Shown piece after piece: positions 33,826 through 42,019 of a stretch of DNA of 61,954 bases. The position numbers were made by a program, and so were the translations under genes. Source of the stretch: Rhodospirillales bacterium (GTDB lineage: Bacteria > Pseudomonadota > Alphaproteobacteria > Rhodospirillales > UBA2165); assembly GCA_022823235.1 (NCBI GenBank), contig JAJDXO010000022.1:1-61954 (forward strand), written 5' to 3'. Under the pieces are notes generated by a model. The model was not told the origin of the DNA and ran no database searches. It worked only from the letters and a program-made list of their open reading frames with translations. Each line of letters starts with the position of its first letter. Position 1 is the stretch's first letter.

Positions 33826-34848
33826 TCACGGCCCGTCTTCGCCGTCTTCGAGCCCGTAGCTGAAATAGGCCGCGTCGATATCGTCGTGGAGCCGTCGGCA
33901 GGCCTCGCCGATGCCGCGCAGCGTGGCGCGGATTGCCTCTTCGTCCGCCGGATCGCGGTTCGGCCAGTCGTAGTCGATCGCCGCCGCCAGCCGGCCGGCC
34001 CGGCGCCCGGCTTCGGCGATCAGCGGGCGGCCGGCGGAAACGGCGTCGAGCGCCTGGCAGACCTGCGCCAGGGCGTAGCGGATCGAGCGCGACAGCAGCG
34101 GGTCGGCAACCAGGAAATCGACCACGGCGGCGGGCTCGTAGTGCAGTGAATGGAGCCGGCCGTAGGCCTCCCGCGCCGCACAGATGCGCAGCAGCGAAAG
34201 CCAGTCCGGATCGGCCGCCTGATCGGCCGTCGGGTCGCCGTCTATCCGGCCGGCGTCCGGTCCGCCGGCCGGATAGACGGCGAGCTGCGCCTCGAGCAGC
34301 GCGGAGATCAGCTGCGCCCGCTCGACGAACCGGCCGAGCTGCAGGAAATGCCAGCCGTTGTCGCGGTACATGTTGCTCCCGGCGATACCGAAAAAGGTGC
34401 GCACCGCATCCTCGGTGCGGCGGTAGAAATCGCCCGGCCGGTCCCGCCAGATATCCGTAATGTCGAGGTCGCGCAGGTCGAAGAAGGCGAGGTTCAGGCA
34501 GGCCCACAAATCCTCGTCGACCACATTGCGCACCTGGCGGGCGTTTTCGCGCGCGTTGGCGAGGCTGCTGCGGATCGAATCGGGGTTGCCGGCATCGAAG
34601 GTCAGGTCGTCGGTCAGGGTGAAGGCGTCGACCAGCATGAACCCCTCGTCGCCCAGGTTCGAACTGAGTTCGCCGCCGGCCGGCACGCGCCCCAGCCCGC
34701 CGTAGAGCCGCCGCCAGCTCTTGTCGATTTCGTCGACCGGCCGGTCCTTCATGGTCTCCAACTGGTCGGCGATCAGCCGGCAGGAATGCTGCGCCCGCTC
34801 CAGATAGCGGCCGATCCAGTACAGGCCAAGGGCGCTGCGCGACAGCAT
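33826..34848 (-). CDS. Alpha-E domain protein (DUF403)
   Basis: 340 residues from the ATG at 34848, four bases after the preceding gene's stop. It starts with MLSRSALGLYWIGRYLERAQH, the hallmark of the alpha-E family, and is nearly all helical, with repeated helix pairs (NARENARQVRNVV, LQLGRFVERAQLIS). Alpha-E proteins are almost always encoded next to a circularly permuted ATP-grasp enzyme, as here, and are thought to take part in a peptide-ligase pathway. Usual further partners (transglutaminase-like and proteasome-like peptidase genes) are not seen in this window. Confidence 0.88.
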   Translation of the reverse strand: MLSRSALGLYWIGRYLERAQHSCRLIADQLETMKDRPVDEIDKSWRRLYGGLGRVPAGGELSSNLGDEGFMLVDAFTLTDDLTFDAGNPDSIRSSLANARENARQVRNVVDEDLWACLNLAFFDLRDLDITDIWRDRPGDFYRRTEDAVRTFFGIAGSNMYRDNGWHFLQLGRFVERAQLISALLEAQLAVYPAGGPDAGRIDGDPTADQAADPDWLSLLRICAAREAYGRLHSLHYEPAAVVDFLVADPLLSRSIRYALAQVCQALDAVSAGRPLIAEAGRRAGRLAAAIDYDWPNRDPADEEAIRATLRGIGEACRRLHDDIDAAYFSYGLEDGEDGP

Positions 34849-34852
34849 GGCG

Positions 34853-36328
34853 CTAGCCGGAAAGCACCCAGAGGTCCTTGCCGCCGCCGCCCTGGCTCGA
34901 ATTGACGACCAGCGAGCCGGGGGTGAGCGCGACCCGGCAGAAGGCGCCGGGGACCAGGCGGGTCTCCCGCCCGCGCAGGACGAAGGGGCGCAGATCGACA
35001 TGGCGCGGCGCGGCGCCGTCTTCGGTCAGGCACGGCGCGCGGGACAAATCGAGGGTCGGCTGGGAAATGTAGTTTTCCGGGGCGGCGCGGATCTTTTCGG
35101 CGAAGTCGGCGCGCTCTTCCGCCGTCGCGTGCGGCCCGACCAGCATGCCGTAGCCGCCCGAGCCGCCGACCTCCTTGACCACCAGCTTGTCCAGATTGTC
35201 GAGGGTGTATTCCAGCCCGTCCGGATCGCGGCACAGACGGGTCTCCACATTGGCGAGCAGCGGCTCCTCGTTGAGGAAATAGCGGATGATGTCCGGAACG
35301 TAGGCATAAACGCTCTTGTCGTCGGCCACACCGGTGCCGGGCGCATTGGCGATGGTGACGTTGCCGAGCCGGTAAGCGTCGAACAGGCCGGGCGTGCCGA
35401 GCACCGAATCGGGCCGGAAGGTCAGGGGATCGAGGAAATCGTCGTCGATCCGCCGGTAGATCACGTCGACGCGGCGCAGCCCGCCGGTCGTGCGCATGTA
35501 GACGAAGCCGTCGCGGGCGACCAGGTCGGCGCCCTGCACCAGCTCCACGCCCATCTCGCGGGCCAGGAACATGTGCTCGTAGAAGGCCGAGTTGTAGACG
35601 CCCGGCGTCAGCAGAACGATGGTCGGGTCGGGGCCGCCATGCGGCGACAATTCGGCCAGCGTCCGGCGGAGCAGCCGGCCGTAATGCTCGATCCCGCGCA
35701 CCCGGTGCCGGCGGAACGCGTCGCGCAGGCTCGTCTTGACCGCCGCGCGGTTGGCCAGCATGTAGGACACGCCCGACGGCACCCGCAGATTGTCTTCCAG
35801 AACCAGGAAGCCGTCGTGGGTCCGCACCAGGTCGGTGCCGCACACCGAGACATAGGCGCCGTGGGGCACATCGACGCCCTGCATGGCGTCGCGGAACTGC
35901 GGGCAGCCGCGCACCAGGTCGGCCGGGACGACGCCGTCGGCGATGACCCGGCCGGGGCCGTAGATGTCGGCCAGGAACAGGTTGAGCGCCTCGAGACGCT
36001 GGTGCAGGCCCCGTTCGAGAAAATCCCAATGTTCGGCGGCGACGATCCGGGGAACGATATCGATCGGGATGATGCGCTCCTGCGCGCCTTCCTCGCCGTA
36101 GACCGAAAAGGTGATGCCTTCGTGCAGGAAGGACCGCTCCGCGCGCTCCTGCATGGTCGCCAGCGCGTCCGGCGGCGTCTCGCCGAGGGCGGCCCACAAT
36201 TCGCGGCAATGGTCCCGCGGCGAGCCGTCGGTCTCGAACATCTCGTCGTAGAACACCGGATCGGTCTCGTAGCCGGCGAAAAAGTGGCCTTCTTCCGGCG
36301 GCGGCGCGCCGCTATCGGCTTCGGTCAT
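34853..36328 (-). CDS. Circularly permuted ATP-grasp enzyme
   Basis: 491 residues from the ATG at 36328; an upstream in-frame ATG at 36487 would overlap the Fic start region and adds low-quality sequence. Motifs: RIIPIDIVPRIVAAEHWDFLERGLHQRLEALNLFLADIYG (family block, partly quoted), VLEDNLRVPSGVSYMLANR, VVKEVGGSGGYGMLVGP (nucleotide loop) and SSQGGGGKDLWVL at the end. This is the DUF404/DUF407 (CP-ATP-grasp) family, predicted to form peptide bonds using ATP. It precedes the alpha-E gene with four bases between, forming a two-gene operon. The product peptide is not known. Confidence 0.88.
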   Translation of the reverse strand: MTEADSGAPPPEEGHFFAGYETDPVFYDEMFETDGSPRDHCRELWAALGETPPDALATMQERAERSFLHEGITFSVYGEEGAQERIIPIDIVPRIVAAEHWDFLERGLHQRLEALNLFLADIYGPGRVIADGVVPADLVRGCPQFRDAMQGVDVPHGAYVSVCGTDLVRTHDGFLVLEDNLRVPSGVSYMLANRAAVKTSLRDAFRRHRVRGIEHYGRLLRRTLAELSPHGGPDPTIVLLTPGVYNSAFYEHMFLAREMGVELVQGADLVARDGFVYMRTTGGLRRVDVIYRRIDDDFLDPLTFRPDSVLGTPGLFDAYRLGNVTIANAPGTGVADDKSVYAYVPDIIRYFLNEEPLLANVETRLCRDPDGLEYTLDNLDKLVVKEVGGSGGYGMLVGPHATAEERADFAEKIRAAPENYISQPTLDLSRAPCLTEDGAAPRHVDLRPFVLRGRETRLVPGAFCRVALTPGSLVVNSSQGGGGKDLWVLSG

Positions 36329-36463
36329 GGCCGAATCATAGGAAGCCCCGGGACGCAGGACAACCTTTATCGGACCGGGGCGGGCCACAGCGCGCGCCGG
36401 CCGCCACTCGGCGGCTTGCGGGGCCCGGCCGGCTCCCCAGCCTTGGCGCGCCTCGCCTGTTTT

Positions 36464-36532
36464 AATTGGATGGAAATGGATGGACAATTGGATAAAGTTG
36501 AGGCATTGTCAAATTGGATGGAAATGGATGGA
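36464..36532 (+). repeat. Two 21-bp direct repeats, 48-bp period, at the fic start
   Basis: The same 21 bases (beginning AATTGGATGG and ending AATGGATGGA) occur at 36464-36484 and 36512-36532. The period of 48 is a multiple of three, so both copies read NWMEMDG in the Fic frame. It is either a small in-frame duplication or a pair of binding sites around the start codon. Confidence 0.8.
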
Positions 36533-37594
36533 GAAATGGGTGCCGCATTCAACACCTCCGCTTTGAAGGTCACCAACGAAATCTTATCGCTGATCTCGGA
36601 AATTGATGAGTTCAAGGGCGCATGGCGGGCGATCGGACGCATTGCGCCCGAACGGCTGACCGGCCTCAGGCGCGTCGCCACCATCGAAAGCATCGGATCC
36701 TCGACGCGCATCGAAGGCGCAAAGCTGACCGACCGCGAGGTCGAAAAACTGCTTTCGAATATCGAGATCAAGTCTCTCGCCACCCGAGACGAGCAGGAAG
36801 TCGCCGGTTACGCCGACGCCCTGGAGACGGTTTTCTCGGATTGGGAAGCGATCGATCTCACCGAAAACCACATTAAGCAGCTCCACCGTGATCTGCTTAA
36901 GTATTCCGTCAAGGACGAACGTCATCGCGGCGAGTACAAAACCCTTCCCAACCATGTCGAAGCCTTCGGCCCGGGTGGAGAAAGCTTGGGCACGGTGTTC
37001 CGGACGGCCTCGCCATTCGACACCCCTCGTCTCATGGCCGAACTGGTCGACTGGATGGACCGGAACTCGAACGCCCGGGAAATCCATCCGCTCCTGGCGA
37101 TCGCCATATTCGTGGCAGTGTTTCTGGAAATCCATCCCTTCCAGGACGGCAACGGGCGCTTGTCCCGCATTTTGACGACGCTCCTGCTTTTGCGGGCGGA
37201 CTATGGCTACGTGCCCTACGGCTCCCTGGAAAGCGTCGTCGAGCGAACCAAGGAATCCTATTACCTGGCCCTGCGTCGGACCCAGGGAACCATCCGCACC
37301 GGCCGACCCGATTGGCAGCCGTGGGTCATCTACTTTCTAAAGGCGCTGAAACAGCACAAGGACCGGCTGGAGCGCAAGATCGAGCGCGAGCGCCTCGTTC
37401 TGGGGGACCTGCCTGAACTGTCCGCGCAAATTCTGGAGCTGGCACGCGAGCACGGCCGCATAACCGTTGCCGAGGCTGCCAGGGCGACCAACTCGAACCG
37501 GAACACCGTCAAAGACCACCTTCGCGCGCTTACCGAGGCCGGCCACCTTGAACGTCATGGCGCCGGCCGCGGCACATGGTATTCCCTCGCCTAA
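36470..37594 (+). CDS. fic: Fic-family AMP-transferase-like protein with C-terminal winged helix
   Basis: 374 residues from the ATG at 36470; ATGs at 36518 and 36536 are alternatives and none has a strong ribosome site. The inhibitory helix motif SSTRIEG (Ser78 xxx Glu82-Gly83) precedes the Fic core, the class II arrangement. The catalytic motif is HPFQDGNGRLSR (residues 222-230 and on), complete. The C-terminal part, ITVAEAARATNSNRNTVKDHLRALTEAGHLERHG, is a winged helix-turn-helix, so the protein may bind its own promoter. Fic proteins transfer AMP or other nucleotides to hydroxyl groups of targets. It is divergent from the ATP-grasp gene and followed by an integrase remnant. Confidence 0.9.
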   Translation: MEMDGQLDKVEALSNWMEMDGEMGAAFNTSALKVTNEILSLISEIDEFKGAWRAIGRIAPERLTGLRRVATIESIGSSTRIEGAKLTDREVEKLLSNIEIKSLATRDEQEVAGYADALETVFSDWEAIDLTENHIKQLHRDLLKYSVKDERHRGEYKTLPNHVEAFGPGGESLGTVFRTASPFDTPRLMAELVDWMDRNSNAREIHPLLAIAIFVAVFLEIHPFQDGNGRLSRILTTLLLLRADYGYVPYGSLESVVERTKESYYLALRRTQGTIRTGRPDWQPWVIYFLKALKQHKDRLERKIERERLVLGDLPELSAQILELAREHGRITVAEAARATNSNRNTVKDHLRALTEAGHLERHGAGRGTWYSLA

Positions 37595-37649
37595 GCCTAT
37601 CGAGCCAGACCCTTATTGGACCGGGTATTATCGGACCGGGCCGCGCGAT

Positions 37650-37793
37650 GCAGCCGGGATCGGCCTGCTCGGACACCGGCGAGCGTCCACGACCAACCGC
37701 TACGTCCACCTTGATGATGCCACCCCGAATCGAGTTGCCGAGCGGGTGGCGGTGGCGATTGATCGGAAGCTGACACTGAGGCAGGTTAGATAA
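37650..37793 (+). pseudogene. Tyrosine recombinase (phage-type integrase) C-terminal fragment
   Basis: The frame ending at 37793 reads GLLGHRRASTTNRYVHLDD, then NRVAERVAVAIDRKL. This is the last part of tyrosine integrases: the LGH motif with its His and Arg and the nucleophile Tyr in TNRYVHL. Everything before it is missing, and the preceding bases do not extend the match. It is a remnant showing that a mobile element once inserted here, between the Fic gene and the nuclease gene pair. Confidence 0.75.
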
Positions 37794-37866
37794 TCGGCGC
37801 GGCAGAGCGTCCCAGAGACGCCTCCAGACGCTACCCACTTGGGCGCAAGAACGAGGAGAATACGCG

Positions 37867-38322
37867 ATGTCTTTGACATCTTGGACAATCGAGAATTCCA
37901 GCAGGCCAAAATCGTATTGCAGACTGAGGGGGTTGGTCGTCCCGATTTTGGCTACATTCATGTGCGTTGTCAGTTCATCGTTACAAGCGTCGGAGAAGAC
38001 GACTCAGCAAGCCTTGTGCGGCGTTTACGACAGTGTTTATGAGGGAGCCAACAAAACCATCGCATCGGTAAAGGCCGGAGGTACGTTTGATAACAGTGCT
38101 CCACGAGAGTCGAATCGGGAACTGAAGGTGCTGAATGAGCGTATTCTACAGCTCATGGTAATTCAGCAGATGCAAGCTCATGGGTGCCAAATACCCAAAA
38201 CAACCAGCTCTGGGGTCGGCTATATGATTGATGCATTGAAGTGTGCGACAGAACGAATCAAAGGCAATGTCAACGCGTCCGAATGCGATCAAAGAAACTG
38301 GAAGAACATTCTCGACCAATAG
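37867..38322 (+). CDS. Small predicted secreted protein, function unknown
   Basis: 151 residues; AGGAG lies eight bases before the ATG. A signal-peptide-like stretch (RLRGLVVPILATFMCVVSSSLQA, then SEK; the hydrophobic part begins at about residue 23) suggests export, although the N terminus before it is long. The mature part has cysteines in LCGVYDSVY, HGCQIP, LKCATERI and SECDQRN, which could form two disulfides. It is helical and does not match a family I know. Located between the integrase remnant and the GIY-YIG-like gene, same strand, in lower-G+C sequence. It could be an immunity or accessory protein; this is speculation. Confidence 0.6.
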   Translation: MSLTSWTIENSSRPKSYCRLRGLVVPILATFMCVVSSSLQASEKTTQQALCGVYDSVYEGANKTIASVKAGGTFDNSAPRESNRELKVLNERILQLMVIQQMQAHGCQIPKTTSSGVGYMIDALKCATERIKGNVNASECDQRNWKNILDQ

Positions 38323-38358
38323 GAACATTTTCAATGAAATTCCGAATCTAGTTCTCCA

Positions 38359-39093
38359 ATGGATTCACATTTGATTGAGGCGACGACTGTGCAGCGCATT
38401 GCTCATCTGACAAAGTTCTATTCTTTGTTGGACGAGCTTGAGGGGCGATTGGGTGGGATGCGCCGGTTGTCCGATTGTTCCGGTCGTATGCCCTGGCCGC
38501 AACGCGGCGTTTATTTCTTCTTCGAGCCCGGTGAAGTCCGCACCGGTAGTGGCACCGGGCGGCGAGTAGTGCGAATAGGCACACACGCTCTTACGATTGG
38601 GGCTGGCACTACTCTTTGGGGGCGCCTCTCGCAACACCGCGGACCAAAGCGCTCCGGTGGCGGCAACCACCGAGGATCCATATTCAGGCTGTTGGTGGGA
38701 ACAGCGCTCATGGAGAGAGATGGGTTCGACTGCCCGACTTGGGACAACCGGCGCAATACCGCGTCGCATGATGTTCGAGAGAGCGAGAAGACCTTGGAAA
38801 GGGCTGTAAGCAAGGTAATCGGAGACATGTCACTCCTATGGGTCGCCGTGGAAGACGAGCCCGGTCCGGACAGTCTGCGCGGATACATTGAGAGAAACGC
38901 GATAGCGCTTCTCAGCAATTACGGAAAACAATCCATCGACCCTCCCTCCCGGTCATGGCTAGGCCGTCATTGCAATCGAGAGAGAGTGCGGACTTCCGGA
39001 TTGTGGAACTCGAACCATGTTGACGAGGGCTACGATCCGCCATTCCTTGACACGTTTGCAACGCTGGTGAAGCAAGTGGAGAAGCCTGGATGA
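38359..39093 (+). CDS. GIY-YIG-like nuclease-domain protein
   Basis: 244 residues. The centre carries a variant GIY-YIG signature: RGVYFFFEPGE (residues 49-58), then VVRIGTHAL (70-78), then LWGRLSQHRG with the conserved Arg89, and a later Glu in GYIERNAIALLSNYG. This spacing fits the GIY-YIG nuclease fold, although the wording departs from well-known members such as UvrC. The insert TIGAGTTLW and the GNHRGSIFRLLVG region are shared by uncharacterised proteins. Its stop overlaps the next gene (ATGA), so the two are made together. The neighbourhood suggests genome defence. The nuclease assignment is moderately sure; biological role unknown. Confidence 0.65.
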   Translation: MDSHLIEATTVQRIAHLTKFYSLLDELEGRLGGMRRLSDCSGRMPWPQRGVYFFFEPGEVRTGSGTGRRVVRIGTHALTIGAGTTLWGRLSQHRGPKRSGGGNHRGSIFRLLVGTALMERDGFDCPTWDNRRNTASHDVRESEKTLERAVSKVIGDMSLLWVAVEDEPGPDSLRGYIERNAIALLSNYGKQSIDPPSRSWLGRHCNRERVRTSGLWNSNHVDEGYDPPFLDTFATLVKQVEKPG

Positions 39094-39758
39094 TAGCCGT
39101 TATTCAGTGCGCTGCCCGAAAGCAACGCAATGCTGGCCGCCTTCGCACGTCCGACGGGCGATGCGTCATGTTTGTGGCGAATCCGGATTATGCGCCCCCC
39201 AGCGGAAGTCAGGTCTATGCCCGTCCGGATGACAATTCCGACCGGGGCAAATCCTGGCGAACGGTTCTCCAGGAATACAATGAGGCTCCGGATGAGAACC
39301 CCTTCGGACTCTTGCAGGCCGGACGACTGTACAAAGACCCGACATACGGGATGCTGATGGAGAAGTGCGGTTCAGAGCGCCTATACATCCTCTCGGCGGG
39401 ATGGGGGTTGATCCGCTCGGATTATCTAACCCCTGATTACGACATCACCTTTAGCAACCATCAAAACGTAAAGAAATTCAAGCGTAGGCGCGGCCGCGAT
39501 GAGTACCAAGATTTCAGCATGCTGCCACCCCATACGACAGAGCCAATCACTTTTTTCGGCGGGAAAGCGTATGTCGGTCTATTTTGCGCGCTTACCAACA
39601 CGAGCAGGGGACCACGGTACGTCTGGCACAATTCTCAGGACAAGCCGGATGCTCCGGGCTGCATAGTCAAGCGTTTCAATTCGGAAAATAGAAGAAGGTG
39701 GCACTACGAATGCGCACAGGCTTTCGTGCAAGGGAGTCTTGAGTTTGGTAGTGGCTGA
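39090..39758 (+). CDS. DUF6884/YaaA-like protein, partner of the GIY-YIG-like gene
   Basis: 222 residues. The N terminus IAVIQCAARKQ and the block YILSAGWGLIRSDYLTPDYDITFS (residues 99-122; only part of it is diagnostic) resemble DUF6884 and YaaA proteins, where a CxxKK-like start is followed by an SAxYGL-type motif. Related folds occur near DNA-modification genes and in peroxide-stress proteins that act on DNA or bases. The start codon overlaps the stop of the GIY-YIG-like gene, a strong sign of joint function. It ends 15 bases before the convergent ABC permease gene. The reaction is unknown. Confidence 0.55.
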   Translation: MIAVIQCAARKQRNAGRLRTSDGRCVMFVANPDYAPPSGSQVYARPDDNSDRGKSWRTVLQEYNEAPDENPFGLLQAGRLYKDPTYGMLMEKCGSERLYILSAGWGLIRSDYLTPDYDITFSNHQNVKKFKRRRGRDEYQDFSMLPPHTTEPITFFGGKAYVGLFCALTNTSRGPRYVWHNSQDKPDAPGCIVKRFNSENRRRWHYECAQAFVQGSLEFGSG

Positions 39759-39773
39759 CGGAAAGGCAATTAG

Positions 39774-40457
39774 CTAGCCCGCGGCGCGGAGATAGCGGTT
39801 CATCCGCCGTTCGCCGAGGCGGAAGGCGCCGGTGGCGGCCAGCGCCAGGATCAGGTACAGCCCGGCGGCGTAGAGATAGACCGCGTCGTCGTAGCCCCGC
39901 GAGAAGACGGAGCGGGTTTCGCCCATCAGGTCGTAGACCGTGATCGTGCTGACCAGCGCGCTGCCCTTGAGCAGGAGGATGACCTCGTTGCCATAGGCCG
40001 GCCAGGCGATGCGGATCGCGCGCGGCAGGACGATCCGGCCATAGACCGCCGCCCTCGGCATGCCGCAGGCTTCGGCCGCCTCGACCTCGCCTCTCGGCAC
40101 GGCGGCAATCCCGCCGCGCAGGATTTCGGCGACATAGGCCGCCGTGTTCAGGCTCAGGCCGAGCAGCCCGCAATATTCGGCGTCGCCGAGCACGATCCAG
40201 AGCGGGCCCTCCCGCACCGCCTCGAACTGGGCGAGGCCGTAATAGAGCAAGGCCAGCTGGACGATCAGCGGCGTGCCGCGGAAGAAGTAGATGTAGAGAT
40301 AGGCCGGAACGGAAACCCAGCGCCGGTCCGACCGCCGTGCCAGCGCCAGCGGGACCGCGAGAACCAGCCCGATCACGCACGCCAGCGCGACCAGCCTGAC
40401 CGTGATGACCGCGCCGTCGATCAGCCGGTCGCCGTATGTGATCCACAGGTCGAGCAT
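39774..40457 (-). CDS. Polar amino-acid ABC transporter permease (HisM-like)
   Basis: 227 residues with about five membrane segments. The signature FFRGTPLIVQLALLYYG and the EAA loop EVEAAEACGMPRAAVYGRIVLPRAIRIAWPAYGNEV (partly quoted) are typical for HisM/GlnP-type permeases of basic or polar amino acids. It starts five bases after the stop of its partner permease. It is the last gene of a four-gene ABC operon: ATPase, binding protein, permease, permease. Confidence 0.92.
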   Translation of the reverse strand: MLDLWITYGDRLIDGAVITVRLVALACVIGLVLAVPLALARRSDRRWVSVPAYLYIYFFRGTPLIVQLALLYYGLAQFEAVREGPLWIVLGDAEYCGLLGLSLNTAAYVAEILRGGIAAVPRGEVEAAEACGMPRAAVYGRIVLPRAIRIAWPAYGNEVILLLKGSALVSTITVYDLMGETRSVFSRGYDDAVYLYAAGLYLILALAATGAFRLGERRMNRYLRAAG

Positions 40458-40462
40458 CGGGA

Positions 40463-41203
40463 TCAGACCCCCCGCCGCAGGAGCCGGCGCGGCGCGGCTT
40501 CACCGGCGACTCCGCGATTGGCGTGCCGTTCCAGCCGGGCGCGGAAGACGTCGGAGACGATGGTGAGCAGCAGGTAGAGCACGGTCGCCGCCAGGTAGAA
40601 CTCGAACGGGCGCTGGGTCGCCTCCGCCGCCACGCTGGTCTCGCGCATCAGTTCGTCGAGAGCGATGACGCTGACCAGCGACGTATCCTTGAGCAGGACC
40701 ATCCAGAGGTTGCCCAGCCCGGGAATGGCGAAGCGCAGCATCTGGGGAAAGCGGACCCGCAGGAAGACCTGGGGGCGCGTCATGCCGACCGCGAGCGCGG
40801 CCTCGATCTGGCCTTTCGGCACGGCGATGAAGGCGCCGCGGAAAACCTCGGAAGCGAAGGCGCCGAAGATCAGGCCGAGGGCGAGCGACCCGGCGAGCCG
40901 CTTGTTGAAATCGAACCCGCCGTCATGGCCGAAGAGCCCGAGCAGCGCCTCGACCGCCGCGCCGCCGCTGTAATAGACCAGCAGGATGATCAGCAGTTCC
41001 GGAACGCCGCGGATGAGCAGGCTGTAGGCCTCGGCGATGCCGCGCAGCACCGGCGAGCGCGAGAGCTTGGCGCCGGCGGCCGTCAAGCCGAGGCCGAGCC
41101 CGATCGCCAGGGAATAGAGCGCGATCTCCAGCGTGACGAGGGCGCCGACGACCAGTTCGTCGCCGAAGCCCGTGTCCCCGAACCGGAGGATTTCGGGAAT
41201 CAT
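40463..41203 (-). CDS. Polar amino-acid ABC transporter permease (HisQ-like)
   Basis: 246 residues. The block LIRGVPELLIILLVYYSGG and the EAA loop GQIEAALAVGMTRPQVFLRVRFPQML identify a HisQ-type permease. It begins right at the base following the binding-protein stop, so the operon is tightly packed. The two permeases form the heterodimer through which the amino acid passes. Confidence 0.92.
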   Translation of the reverse strand: MIPEILRFGDTGFGDELVVGALVTLEIALYSLAIGLGLGLTAAGAKLSRSPVLRGIAEAYSLLIRGVPELLIILLVYYSGGAAVEALLGLFGHDGGFDFNKRLAGSLALGLIFGAFASEVFRGAFIAVPKGQIEAALAVGMTRPQVFLRVRFPQMLRFAIPGLGNLWMVLLKDTSLVSVIALDELMRETSVAAEATQRPFEFYLAATVLYLLLTIVSDVFRARLERHANRGVAGEAAPRRLLRRGV

Positions 41204-41956
41204 CTAGTAGATGTCGAACGGGAAATATTTGGCGTTGATCTTGGCGTAGGTGCCGTTCTCGCGCAGCGCCAGGATGGCGGCATTCACCTTCTCGAGCAGC
41301 GCCGTGTCGTCCTTGCGGGCCGCGATGCCGATCTTGTCGTCGTTGCTGATCTGGCCGCCGGCCATCTCGAAACCCTTATTCTTCCCGACCCAGTCGTAGG
41401 ACGGCAGGAGGTCCGACAGGATGGCGTCGACCCGGCCGGCCTTCAGGTCGAGCCAGGCGGCGGTCTGCTTGTCGTAGACCTTGATCTTGGCGACCTTGCG
41501 GTAGTTGTCTTCGAGATATTGCGAACTGACCGTCGCGCGCTGGGCGCCCAGGGTCTTGCCCTTGATGCCGTCGGCCGTCGGCTTGAAGCCGCTGCCCTTT
41601 TTCGCGACGAACTGGAGATAGTTCGAATAGTAGGGCGTCGAGAAGGCGATCTTCTTCTTGCGCTCCTCGGTGATCGACATGCTGGCGACGATCAGATCGT
41701 ATTTCTTCGCCAGCAGGCCGGGGATGATGCCGTCCCAGTCCTGCGCGACCAGGGTGCATTTCACTTTCATGTGCGCGCAGATGGCCCTGGCGAGGTCGAC
41801 GTCGAAGCCGACCAGTTCGCCCTTGGCGTTCTTGCTGTTGAAGGGCGGGTAGGCGCCTTCGGTGGCGATCCGGAGGTCGCGGGCGGCAGCCGGCGCCGAG
41901 AGCATGGCCCAGCCGACCATTGCGGCCGCGGCAAGCAGAGCGATTTTGCGGATCAT
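41204..41956 (-). CDS. Polar amino-acid periplasmic binding protein (HisJ/LAO type)
   Basis: 250 residues from the ATG at 41956, preceded by GGGAAA; a longer frame to 42013 adds a non-secretory N terminus. Signal peptide IRKIALLAAAAMVGWAMLSAPAAA, then DLRIATEGAYPPFNSKNAKGELVGFDVDLARAIC, the classic start of the family (partly quoted). IVASMSITEERKKKIAFSTPYY carries the conserved ligand-site Ser/Arg region. Similar proteins bind lysine, arginine, ornithine, histidine or octopine-type opines. Unlike the TTT/TRAP cases, no hairpin separates it from the permease genes. Confidence 0.93.
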   Translation of the reverse strand: MIRKIALLAAAAMVGWAMLSAPAAARDLRIATEGAYPPFNSKNAKGELVGFDVDLARAICAHMKVKCTLVAQDWDGIIPGLLAKKYDLIVASMSITEERKKKIAFSTPYYSNYLQFVAKKGSGFKPTADGIKGKTLGAQRATVSSQYLEDNYRKVAKIKVYDKQTAAWLDLKAGRVDAILSDLLPSYDWVGKNKGFEMAGGQISNDDKIGIAARKDDTALLEKVNAAILALRENGTYAKINAKYFPFDIY

Positions 41957-42019
41957 TGCGATGGATTTCCCTGACCAGTTCAATTTTTCGCCGACGGAAC
42001 TCCAGCTTAACATCGGCCG

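Noticed and set aside
34847-36469. Long N-terminal extension of the Fic frame
   Set aside because: This part is antisense to the ATP-grasp gene; Fic similarity begins only after about 36,540.
40523-41974. 483-codon plus-strand frame
   Set aside because: Antisense to ABC permease and binding-protein genes.
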